The notes under the pieces were generated by a model. The model saw only the letters and a program-made list of their open reading frames with translations. It did not search any database and had not been told where the DNA came from. 6,586 nt of DNA from assembly GCA_028692535.1 (NCBI GenBank), contig JAQUXD010000096.1, positions 1 to 6,586 of the forward strand, written 5' to 3'. Position numbers and translations under genes: made by a program. Positions 1 through 5,975 of this stretch are shown one piece after another. Within the stretch, counting starts at the first letter, position 1. Every line of letters begins with the position of its first letter. This DNA is from Eubacteriales bacterium (GTDB lineage Bacteria > Bacillota > Clostridia > Peptostreptococcales > Anaerovoracaceae).

Positions 1-41
1 ATCCGTCCGTTCGTAAATAATGTGTCTATTTTTTGTTTCAT
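1..41 (-). CDS. 5' end of a second YtcJ-like amidohydrolase (partial, cut by left edge)
   Basis: Reading leftward from an ATG at 41-39 gives 13 complete codons, MKQKIDTLFTNGR, with no stop before the window ends. Nine of these 13 residues, in register from the first Met, match the start of the neighbouring amidohydrolase (MKQSIDKLFKNGT), and 27 of 39 bases agree. That N-terminal strand ending in 'NG' is where amidohydrolase-fold proteins begin. The gene is therefore most likely a tandem paralogue transcribed in the same direction. Its ATG lies 69 bases after the upstream stop codon and 15 bases after the U-run of the intervening terminator. No good Shine-Dalgarno sequence is visible, only an A/G-rich stretch (AGAAAGAAAG). 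Only the extreme N-terminus is visible, so catalytic residues and intactness cannot be judged; it could also be a truncated copy. Confidence 0.62.
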   Translation of the reverse strand, partial: MKQKIDTLFTNGR

Positions 42-55
42 AGCTTTCTTTCTGT

Positions 56-93
56 AAAAATCCATGCGGCAGACGGACTGCAATCTGCCGCAT
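56..93 (-). terminator. Rho-independent terminator after the amidohydrolase gene
   Basis: A perfect 10-bp inverted repeat, atgcggcaga (64-73) and tctgccgcat (84-93), encloses a 10-base loop. Read leftward, it is followed after GGA by five T (60-56). It begins 17 bases past the amidohydrolase stop codon and ends 14 bases before the next leftward start codon, so it separates two apparent paralogues. Confidence 0.8.
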
Positions 94-110
94 CTGTTAT
101 GACGACTGGA

Positions 111-1754
111 TTATGCGCTGTAGACTTCGTCTCCCGCGAGATAGGTCTTTAATACTTTGACATTGAGAATGTCATTAGCCGGGCGTTGGAAAAGATCCCG
201 GTCGATCACGATCATATCGGCAAACTTGCCTTTTTCCAACGTACCCATGTAGTCCTGTTCCCCATTTGCATAAGGAACATTTTTTGAAAACATGCAGTAC
301 GCATCGTAAATCGACACCAATTCCTCCGGATACCATCCGCCTTCCGGCGTACCGTCCAGATCCTGACGTGTGGCGGCAGCATAGATTCCGATCCACGGAT
401 TGAAGCTCTCAACAGGACAGTCCGAGCTTCCGCAACAGATAAATCCTTCGTCGATATAGCGCTTCCAGGTATAGGCATCCTTCATTCTTTCTTTACCCAG
501 CCGCTGTTCGATCCAATGCAGGTCTGTGCACAGGAACACCGGCTGAATATCGAAGATGACGGGCAGCTTTTTGAGTCTGGCAAGCTGGCTCGCACTGCAA
601 AGCTGTACGTGGATCAGACGGAACGGCAGCTGCGCTGCGATGTCCGCATCGGTCCAGCCTTCTTTCCGGCACCGTTCCAACGTATATTCGATGGCCTGGA
701 TCGATGCTTCCAAACCGCCGTCTCCGATACAGTGGGTGGCCGGCTGCAGACCGTTCACATAGGCTTTGTATGTCACTTCGTTCAAATCGTTCTGTTCAAT
801 GACCATGATCCCTTTTGTGGAGGGATCGTCGCTGTAGGGCTCCATTAATGCTGCGGAACGCGCCCCGAAGGATCCGTCGGTAAAGATTTTGAATGTCCCG
901 TATTGCACTTTTCTATAAGGATCGTTCTTTTGAGCTTCCGTCAATACCGGCTTTTCGTACAATTCGTCCAGGCAGATGCTCATGCGTATCGGCAGAAGAC
1001 CCTTTTGATCCAACTCCTGGTAGGTCTCCAGATCCTCGCTGAAGTTCCAGATTGCCGCGGCATAGGTGTGGAACATGGTGATGCCCATCGCAGAGGCCTC
1101 TTTCAGTACCTGTGCCATTAGTTTTGCCTTGATTTCCTTGTCCAACAGGGGATCCGGTACGATATCGTCAAAAATTTTGGAAGCCTGTTCCCGGAAGATC
1201 CCGTTGGGCGATCCGTCCTGATTTAATTCCACCAGCCCGCCGGGACCGAAAACGTAGCCGTTTCCGATCTTTGCTTCTTTCATCGCCAGCGTGTTTGCCA
1301 CTACAGCGTGAAGACAGCAGCGCTTGATGATCAGCGGATGATCGGTGGTCACTTCATCCATTTCAATGTTTGTAGGCAGTCTGTCTTCGCTGTCCTTCCA
1401 TTTGGACTGGTCGAAGTTGGAACCTTTGATCCACATTCCCTTGGGTGTTTCGGCCGCCTTCTTCTTGAGACGTTCAAAGGCTTCCTTCCGTGTCGTGCAT
1501 CCGGCCAGATCCACCGTGGTGAGTGTCTGACAGTATGCGTAGAAATGAAGGTGCGCATCGCCTACGGAGGGCAGCAGCACGTTCTTCTGCAGATCGATGG
1601 ATTCTTTGGCATCGAATTGCTTTTCAGCTTCTTCTGCCGTGCCGGCAAATACGATCTTACCCTTGTCGATTCCCAGAGCTTCTACCGTGGCTCCTTCTTT
1701 CTCAAGCGTATAAATGGTGCCGTTTTTAAATAGTTTGTCAATGGATTGTTTCAT
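111..1754 (-). CDS. YtcJ-like metal-dependent amidohydrolase (amidohydrolase_3 family)
   Basis: A 547-residue protein of the amidohydrolase superfamily, YtcJ/NfdA-like branch, about the usual length. The order is a short N-terminal beta region (1-60), the TIM-barrel metal site DAHLHF (H68, H70), a DHPLII...R...HAVVANTLAM segment (138-158) typical of the branch, FKIFTDGSFGARSAAL with K289 (288-303), THCIGDGG with H341, LIHVQL with H382, GSSDCPVESFNPW with D445, and the C-terminal strand GTLEKGKFADMIVID that closes the composite domain. H68, H70, K289, H341, H382 and D445 are the likely metal and catalytic residues. No signal peptide or membrane segment is seen, so it is probably cytosolic. Family members hydrolyse formamides, N-acyl groups and other amides; the substrate here cannot be read. 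It is second in the operon, 48 bases after rocB. The paralogue at the left edge shares the same N-terminus, which supports this start codon. Confidence 0.92.
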   Translation of the reverse strand: MKQSIDKLFKNGTIYTLEKEGATVEALGIDKGKIVFAGTAEEAEKQFDAKESIDLQKNVLLPSVGDAHLHFYAYCQTLTTVDLAGCTTRKEAFERLKKKAAETPKGMWIKGSNFDQSKWKDSEDRLPTNIEMDEVTTDHPLIIKRCCLHAVVANTLAMKEAKIGNGYVFGPGGLVELNQDGSPNGIFREQASKIFDDIVPDPLLDKEIKAKLMAQVLKEASAMGITMFHTYAAAIWNFSEDLETYQELDQKGLLPIRMSICLDELYEKPVLTEAQKNDPYRKVQYGTFKIFTDGSFGARSAALMEPYSDDPSTKGIMVIEQNDLNEVTYKAYVNGLQPATHCIGDGGLEASIQAIEYTLERCRKEGWTDADIAAQLPFRLIHVQLCSASQLARLKKLPVIFDIQPVFLCTDLHWIEQRLGKERMKDAYTWKRYIDEGFICCGSSDCPVESFNPWIGIYAAATRQDLDGTPEGGWYPEELVSIYDAYCMFSKNVPYANGEQDYMGTLEKGKFADMIVIDRDLFQRPANDILNVKVLKTYLAGDEVYSA

Positions 1755-1767
1755 GATTTCTTTTTTT

Positions 1768-1773
1768 CTCCTT
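1768..1773 (-). promoter_or_regulatory. Ribosome binding site of the amidohydrolase
   Basis: AAGGAG on the minus strand, followed by an A-rich 13-base spacer to the ATG at 1754. The spacing is longer than the usual 5-10 bases, but no better site lies closer. Confidence 0.6.
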
Positions 1774-1779
1774 GTCCTT

Positions 1780-1794
1780 GCTCCCGTCGGGAGC
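1780..1794 (-). other. Small intercistronic hairpin upstream of the amidohydrolase RBS
   Basis: A perfect inverted repeat, gctccc / gggagc around a 3-base loop, sits in the 48-base gap between rocB and the amidohydrolase. It ends 6 bases before the AAGGAG site on the transcript. No T-run follows on either strand, so it is not a typical intrinsic terminator. A role in processing, 5'-end protection or tuning of the second cistron is possible but unproven. Confidence 0.5.
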
Positions 1795-1802
1795 TGAATA
1801 TG

Positions 1803-3443
1803 CTATTTCAATAAATTAACGATCGTTCGGTACAGCAGCTCTGGCGCCACATTGAAGGTGTATTTCTTTTCGATCCGTTCCGTAAATTTATGCGCATCCT
1901 TGCCGAAGGCGCCGATATCCAGAACGGGCAGATTCAGAGCGCGGATTTCATCGAAGGGGAGATCATAGGTGATGCCGTAACCGGGCATGTTCTCCTGGAA
2001 TGTAGCCACAACACCTTCCTCTTCGGGTACCGCTCCGTAGCTGAGGTCGGAAATGTAGGGGAAGAATTTCTTGAAACCCAGTTTATAGTCGGATTTCGTC
2101 TCTTTGACTGCAGCTTCCACAGCCTCCAGCAACGCTTTTTCCTTGGGCAGCTTTCCTTCCACGTAGACATGGGGATAGTACGGTTGCGAAAAATAGACGA
2201 TAATGACCGGATTCTTGTCGGACCAGAGATTATGCACAAATTCCACGATCCTCGTGCTGCGGTCTCTGGAATCCATATCTTCCGTCATTAGCGCGCGCGC
2301 TTTCTCCAAGATCATTTCATCTAATCCGGATACTTCTTTACGAACAGCAGAGCAGAGTTGGTCGAAGGACATTACTCTGGGAACCCAGGGCAATGGCTTG
2401 AATTCTCTCTTCGCCATTTCGCAGAATTGTTGATAGCGTTTGTTCAGAGTGTCGACGACTTCTCTGAAGCATTCCTCTCCGGCCTTGATCATTTTTTCAA
2501 GAATGATTTCCGGTGTGCTGCAGTGGGTCGCATAGTTGAAAAATACGACAGCGCTCTTTGCGATCTGCACGGAGTATTCTGTCTTGAGGTCTCTTTGCTT
2601 CAGCGTGATCGGGGGCAGGGTCACTTCGCCGTCGGCCACGTCGGAGAATTCCGGATTGAGATTGATCCGTCCGGTGATCGCCGCGGCGATCTGATTGGGA
2701 TCGATGCCTTTAAATGATTCGCCCACATGGGTTTCTTTCCCGACGACATAAAATGTCGGCATCACTTTCCCAACCGTACCGATGTAGATGTATTTGTTGG
2801 GATCTCCCTCGTACTCCTCTGTAATGTAGTCGGCGTCCAGCAAGGCCAGATAATCATATCCTCTTTGAGCTCTTATGCGGCCGAACTCACCGACACAACT
2901 GAGCATGCCGGCGGAATTTCCTTCTTCGTCGCACACCGCTGCAAACACCAGATTCCCTTCGAAGTTATCGATATCTTCCGAAATCATTTCCATGATAGCC
3001 ATGATTACCGCATCGCCGGCTTTCATATCAAACAAGCCTCTGCCGAACAGATATTCCCCGGATTCCAAGTCGGCTTTGACTGCCGGAGGAAGTTCCAGTT
3101 CCTTGAATTTTTCGGTCAACTTCAACGGCTGATTGGCATATTCCTTTAAATTTCCGTAATCGGATACGCCAACACTGTCGATGTGGCCGATCATCAAAAC
3201 GGTCTTGTCGGACTTGGCCTTGCCGCCTTCCAGTATGGCGATGACGCTTTTCCGTCCCAATGCATCATCTTTTACATCTACATAATACAAATTTTGCGGA
3301 TTTGCTTTGTAGTAGTCCATTCCGGCAAATATACCGTGCACCTTTTCGGCGATTTCCACTTCTCCGCGGGTCTCCACCACACTGAGTGTACTTGCTAGGT
3401 CAAGAGCGATTTCCTCGACTCTCTTGGCAATTTTCGCGTTCAT
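1803..3443 (-). CDS. rocB: RocB-like M20 family metallohydrolase
   Basis: A 546-residue protein resembling RocB, the arginine-utilisation protein of Bacillus (about 567 residues), which belongs to the M20 peptidase/deacylase family. All the M20 metal-site elements are visible: GHID (H87, D89), FGRGLFDMKAG (D139, the bridging ligand), CDEEGNSAG (E173 and E174, catalytic base and ligand), an acidic LLDAD (D203/D205), and C-terminal GKDAHKFTERI (H518). Residues 222-254 (TVGKVMPTFY...GKETHVGESFKG) are the RocB-type start of the lid domain. No signal peptide is seen, so a cytosolic location is expected. In Bacillus, rocB sits with arginine/ornithine catabolic genes; its exact reaction is not established, but hydrolysis of an N-acyl amino acid or dipeptide fits the fold. 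Here it leads an operon with an amidohydrolase, and no rocA, rocD, rocF or rocR is in the window. The start is chosen for the AGGAGG five bases upstream; the stop is TAG. Confidence 0.9.
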   Translation of the reverse strand: MNAKIAKRVEEIALDLASTLSVVETRGEVEIAEKVHGIFAGMDYYKANPQNLYYVDVKDDALGRKSVIAILEGGKAKSDKTVLMIGHIDSVGVSDYGNLKEYANQPLKLTEKFKELELPPAVKADLESGEYLFGRGLFDMKAGDAVIMAIMEMISEDIDNFEGNLVFAAVCDEEGNSAGMLSCVGEFGRIRAQRGYDYLALLDADYITEEYEGDPNKYIYIGTVGKVMPTFYVVGKETHVGESFKGIDPNQIAAAITGRINLNPEFSDVADGEVTLPPITLKQRDLKTEYSVQIAKSAVVFFNYATHCSTPEIILEKMIKAGEECFREVVDTLNKRYQQFCEMAKREFKPLPWVPRVMSFDQLCSAVRKEVSGLDEMILEKARALMTEDMDSRDRSTRIVEFVHNLWSDKNPVIIVYFSQPYYPHVYVEGKLPKEKALLEAVEAAVKETKSDYKLGFKKFFPYISDLSYGAVPEEEGVVATFQENMPGYGITYDLPFDEIRALNLPVLDIGAFGKDAHKFTERIEKKYTFNVAPELLYRTIVNLLK

Positions 3444-3448
3444 TTCAT

Positions 3449-3454
3449 CCTCCT
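3449..3454 (-). promoter_or_regulatory. Ribosome binding site of rocB
   Basis: AGGAGG on the minus strand, five bases from the ATG at 3443. An earlier out-of-frame ATG overlaps it (3448-3446), but it meets a TGA after one codon, so it is unlikely to be the start. Confidence 0.85.
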
Positions 3455-3479
3455 AAGTTTTCTCTCTTTTCAAGTCTTG

Positions 3480-3514
3480 ACTCGACCCGAAACACACACT
3501 AATTTTACTCGACC
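3480..3514 (-). repeat. Direct repeat of 8 bp flanking the rocB -10 and start site (candidate operator)
   Basis: GGTCGAGT occurs twice in the same orientation on the minus strand, at 3514-3507 and 3487-3480, 27 bp apart. The first overlaps the first base of the candidate -10 hexamer. The second lies about 8-15 bases downstream of the predicted start site and abuts a small palindrome, tcaagtcttga (3470-3480). The placement suits repressor binding, but no known operator consensus (Arg box, CodY box, cre) is recognisable. Confidence 0.35.
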
Positions 3515-3530
3515 GCACGTCTCTTGTCTA
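3502..3530 (-). promoter_or_regulatory. Candidate sigma-A promoter for the rocB-amidohydrolase operon
   Basis: On the minus strand TAGACA (3530-3525) and TAAAAT (3507-3502) are separated by 17 bases; each matches five of six consensus positions. The predicted start is near 3495, giving a 5' leader of about 52 bases. A perfect TTGACA (3543-3538) lies just upstream but has no partner -10 at 16-18 bases. No -24/-12 sigma-54 signature is seen, unlike the SigL-dependent roc genes of Bacillus. Confidence 0.5.
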
Positions 3531-3578
3531 TGTATTCTGTCAATTCGATAAGAAATCGTTTTTTTTTGATGTTCTGCC

Positions 3579-3607
3579 TTGCATTTCGCAGAAATCCTTG
3601 TTATTAT
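3579..3607 (+). promoter_or_regulatory. Candidate rightward promoter feeding the hairpin leader
   Basis: TTGCAT (3579-3584), a 17-base spacer and TATTAT (3602-3607); the -10 matches five of six positions and the -35 three of six. A run of nine T (3559-3567) sits where an UP-like element would be. The predicted start is near 3614, immediately at the first arm of the following hairpin. It would produce a leader of about 95 bases ending in the terminator at 3666-3709. Confidence 0.35.
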
Positions 3608-3610
3608 TTC

Positions 3611-3639
3611 AGTGTGGCTATCCCCCTGATAACCACATT
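3611..3639 (+). other. Leader hairpin upstream of the terminator
   Basis: Arms agtgtggctatc (3611-3622) and gataaccacatt (3628-3639) pair around a CCCCU loop with one C/A mismatch and one G-U pair. The segment gtggct (3614-3619) is identical to part of the right arm of the downstream terminator (3687-3692), so it could instead pair with agccac (3675-3680) in the terminator's left arm. That is the layout of an attenuator, but the alternative helix is only 6 bp. Confidence 0.4.
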
Positions 3640-3665
3640 AATCTCTAATCCCAATACCCCTTTTG

Positions 3666-3709
3666 AACAAAACAAGCCACTCCCCTGTGGCTTGTTTTGT
3701 TTTTTGTTT
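3666..3709 (+). terminator. Strong intrinsic terminator in the divergent region, before the exonuclease gene
   Basis: A perfect 15-bp inverted repeat, aacaaaacaagccac (3666-3680) and gtggcttgttttgtt (3687-3701), encloses a 6-base loop (tcccct). It runs straight into TTTTGTTT on the plus strand. The minus strand has no T-run after the hairpin, so it acts rightward. It ends about 20 bases before the ATG at 3730. Both neighbouring genes diverge from this region, so the RNA it terminates must start between about 3444 and 3665. Confidence 0.75.
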
Positions 3710-3717
3710 CTGTATGG

Positions 3718-3723
3718 TAGAAT
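3718..3723 (+). promoter_or_regulatory. Possible -10 element for a leaderless exonuclease transcript
   Basis: TAGAAT matches five of six -10 positions, and its last base lies seven bases before the ATG at 3730, placing the expected start on the A of the start codon. No convincing -35 exists at 16-18 bases upstream, since that stretch is the T-rich arm of the terminator. This makes the call weak. Confidence 0.2.
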
Positions 3724-3729
3724 AACTCC

Positions 3730-4683
3730 ATGAAAAATAACATTTATCTTTCCGGTCTGAACACAGCTGTGTTCGACATCGAAACTACAGGTCTGTATCC
3801 TTCCAGCGACAACCTGGTACTTGGCGGTATATATTCTGTCAGCGATCATGCTGTGATCCAGCACTTTGCTGAGGATCCTTCACAGGAAGCCGACGTGATA
3901 CAAAAAACACTGGATGACCTGAGGCAGTACGACGCTGTTATCACCTACAACGGCGACTCCTTCGACTGGCCTTTTTTATACAGGCGCGCGCGCCGATACG
4001 GGATCCCGACGAACCGGACCCCTTATCAGTCCATCGACCTGTACCGCTGGCTCAAGTTGTACTGGCCTCAGGCGGCATCTCTTCCCAGTCTCAAGCAAAA
4101 ATCCGTCGAAGTTGCACTGGGGCTTTCAGAAAACCGGGAAGATTTGATCAGTGGCGCCCAATCCGCGCTGTTGTATCGAAATTATGTACTGACCAAAGAG
4201 CCCGGCGACAAACGGGATATGCTGCTCCACAACCGGGACGATCTTTCCCAGCTTTGCAGGATCGGCGATTCCCTTTCATTTCTGCCCTATCACAGAATCG
4301 CAGCCGAACAGGGATTTCTGATCAAAGGAATCTCCCGCAATATCCGGGTCCTGAAGATCAGCTGGAACGGGTTGCGTCTCTCGGCGGAAGCTCTTGCGGA
4401 TAAAGGACTGCTTCCTGCGTCCATTTACGGAAGCAATTACGATCTGGAATACGATCCGGGAGACGGCTCTCTGACCTTTCATGTTTTATGCGAACAACGA
4501 GAAGGATTGACCTTTGCGGATCTGAATACCCTTCCGATCTCTCATGAAAAGTTTATGGCTGTAGGCGGTTTTCATCACGGACGCCTGGTGCTGAAAGACA
4601 CAAAACAGACCTTCGATCGTTCTGTTTGCATGCTTATTCGGGAATCCATCGAAGCGCTGATGAAGGAGGAACTGAACGAATGA
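3730..4683 (+). CDS. DEDD-type 3'-5' exonuclease-like protein (YprB-like RNase H fold)
   Basis: A 317-residue protein. Residues 10-180 form a DEDD exonuclease of the YprB/RNase_H_2 type: motif I FDIETTG (D16, E18), motif II YNGDSFDWPFL (D79) and motif III HNRDDLSQL (H167, D171) are all present, so the catalytic set looks intact. Family chemistry is metal-dependent 3'-5' removal of nucleotides; whether DNA or RNA is the substrate is not known for this branch. Residues from about 195 onward form a C-terminal region of no recognised family. No membrane segment or signal is visible. The ATG at 3730 is forced: an in-frame TAG lies at 3718-3720, and motif I begins only 14 codons in. No Shine-Dalgarno sequence precedes it. 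The last codons overlap the proA start (ATGA), so the two are translationally coupled. Being first in an operon with proA suggests co-transcription rather than shared biochemistry. Confidence 0.85.
   Translation: MKNNIYLSGLNTAVFDIETTGLYPSSDNLVLGGIYSVSDHAVIQHFAEDPSQEADVIQKTLDDLRQYDAVITYNGDSFDWPFLYRRARRYGIPTNRTPYQSIDLYRWLKLYWPQAASLPSLKQKSVEVALGLSENREDLISGAQSALLYRNYVLTKEPGDKRDMLLHNRDDLSQLCRIGDSLSFLPYHRIAAEQGFLIKGISRNIRVLKISWNGLRLSAEALADKGLLPASIYGSNYDLEYDPGDGSLTFHVLCEQREGLTFADLNTLPISHEKFMAVGGFHHGRLVLKDTKQTFDRSVCMLIRESIEALMKEELNE
4663..4669 (+). promoter_or_regulatory. Ribosome binding site of proA, inside the exonuclease gene
   Basis: AAGGAGG ends ten bases before the ATG at 4680. It decides the proA start in favour of 4680 over the in-frame ATG at 4626, which would add 18 residues (MHAYSGIHRSADEGGTER) unlike any ProA N-terminus and lying wholly inside the upstream gene. 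Confidence 0.85.
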
Positions 4684-5963
4684 CCAGAAATTTAAAAGAA
4701 CTAGCAAGAGACGTAAAACTGTTTTCCGTCAACTTGGCAAGTTCCAAAGAAACCCTGAGAAATGAAGCATTACGCGCCATTAAAAACGCTCTTTGGTCTG
4801 AGCGGGACGCTATTTACAACGAAAACCGCATTGATCTGGATGCGGGAAGCCAAAGCGGGCTTCCGGATCCCATCCTGAAGCGTCTCCGATTTGATGAAGC
4901 AAAGCTACGCACGGTGTTGGACGGAATCGATGAGCTGATTGCGTTGCCGGACCCTCTCGGCAAGATCTTGCTGCGAAGAGAAATGGACACCGATTTGACG
5001 TTGGAACGTGTAACCTGTCCCATCGGTGTGATCGGCGTCATCTTCGAATCCCGGCCCGATGCGCTGGTTCAGATCGCTGCGCTGTGTCTTAAAAGCGGAA
5101 ACTGCGCGCTGATGAAAGGCGGCAGCGAAGCGATGCACACCAACCGCATCCTTTACCGTATCATTTTCGAAGCAGCCTGCAGCCGCGGCATCGACCCCCA
5201 TTTTCTGACGCTGCTGGAAAGCCGGAGTCAAATCGACGAACTGCTGGATTGCGAGGGCTCCGTCGACCTCCTGATCCCCAGAGGCTCCAATGAGTTTGTC
5301 TCCTATATTATGGATCACACCAAAATTCCTGTCATGGGCCACGCTTCCGGCGTATGTCATGTATACGTCGCGCCGTCGGCAAACATTTCCCGGGCGGTTC
5401 CGGTGGTGCTGGATTCCAAGCTTCAATATGTCGTGGTATGCAATGCTGCGGAGACACTTCTGGTCCACGAGAACATCGCTCCGGTTTTTCTCCCTGCGCT
5501 GACGGAGGGTCTTGGCGATCAAAAATTGGAAATCAGAGGTGATGCGAAAACAGCGCAAATCATCCCGTGCAAGCCTGCTGCGGACGAGGATTTCGGAACC
5601 GAATTTGCAGACCGAATCCTGGCAGTGAAAATCGTTTCCTCTACGAAGGAAGCCATCGATCACATCAATCGATACAGTTCGGCACATACCGACGCTATCC
5701 TTACGGAAGATTCTGAAGAAGCCGCCATGTTCTTTGCCCTCGTGGATTCTGCCTCCGTTATGCATAACTGCTCCACCCGTTTCGCCGACGGCTTTCGATA
5801 CGGCTTCGGCGCAGAAGTGGGCATTTCCACCGGGAAGCTCCATGCCCGGGGACCCGTCGGCCTGGAAGGTCTGACCACCTATAAATATTTGATTCGCGGC
5901 AAAGGTCAAATCGTGGAGCACTACAGCAGCGGAAAGAAAACATTTCATTTCAAAGACCTTTAA
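4680..5963 (+). CDS. proA: Glutamate-5-semialdehyde dehydrogenase (gamma-glutamyl phosphate reductase)
   Basis: A 427-residue protein of the aldehyde dehydrogenase superfamily, close to the usual ProA length. It reduces gamma-glutamyl phosphate with NADPH to glutamate 5-semialdehyde, the second step of proline synthesis, in the cytosol. Visible motifs are GVIFESRPDALVQIAAL (119-135), MKGGSEA (145-151), GHASGVCHVYV (220-230), the catalytic cysteine in VCNAAETLLVH (C254), SSAHTDAILTED (333-344), and STRFADGFRYGFGAEVGIST followed by HARGPVGLEGL (365-398). Several of these (GHA-G-CHVYV, a KLQY rather than QRP lead into VCNA, KGG-EA) resemble the ProA half of plant-type P5CS more than the E. coli form. 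The gene overlaps the exonuclease by four bases and is followed 12 bases later by a sugar kinase. proB, its usual partner, is not in the window. No frameshift or missing catalytic residue is seen. Confidence 0.95.
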   Translation: MTRNLKELARDVKLFSVNLASSKETLRNEALRAIKNALWSERDAIYNENRIDLDAGSQSGLPDPILKRLRFDEAKLRTVLDGIDELIALPDPLGKILLRREMDTDLTLERVTCPIGVIGVIFESRPDALVQIAALCLKSGNCALMKGGSEAMHTNRILYRIIFEAACSRGIDPHFLTLLESRSQIDELLDCEGSVDLLIPRGSNEFVSYIMDHTKIPVMGHASGVCHVYVAPSANISRAVPVVLDSKLQYVVVCNAAETLLVHENIAPVFLPALTEGLGDQKLEIRGDAKTAQIIPCKPAADEDFGTEFADRILAVKIVSSTKEAIDHINRYSSAHTDAILTEDSEEAAMFFALVDSASVMHNCSTRFADGFRYGFGAEVGISTGKLHARGPVGLEGLTTYKYLIRGKGQIVEHYSSGKKTFHFKDL

Positions 5964-5967
5964 GGAG
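5962..5967 (+). promoter_or_regulatory. Ribosome binding site of the FrlD-like kinase
   Basis: AAGGAG overlaps the proA TAA stop codon and lies eight bases before the ATG at 5976, which indicates tight operon coupling and fixes the start. Confidence 0.85.
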
Positions 5968-5975
5968 ATTGTTCG

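Noticed and set aside
2290..2301. Alternating GC palindrome agcgcgcgcgct, with a similar ggcgcgcgcgcc at 3983-3994, as possible Z-DNA or regulatory sites
   Set aside because: Both lie inside coding sequence and are explained by Ala/Arg codons (the second encodes RRARR); two short chance tracts are not evidence of function.
3538..3543. Perfect TTGACA on the minus strand as the rocB -35 box
   Set aside because: No -10-like hexamer lies 16-18 bases downstream; the TAGACA/TAAAAT pair with a 17-base spacer fits better.
3524..3733. A 69-residue plus-strand open frame through the leader region, as a possible leader peptide
   Set aside because: It begins upstream of the predicted leader start, runs through the terminator hairpin, has no ribosome site and shows no run of regulatory codons.
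3604..3864. An 86-residue minus-strand open frame across the divergent region
   Set aside because: It is read from the antisense of the exonuclease N-terminus and the terminator hairpin, with no ribosome site or recognisable similarity.
4626..4679. Upstream in-frame ATG that would lengthen ProA by 18 residues
   Set aside because: The extension lies entirely within the exonuclease gene, has no ribosome site and does not look like a ProA N-terminus. AAGGAGG at 4663-4669 supports the ATG at 4680.
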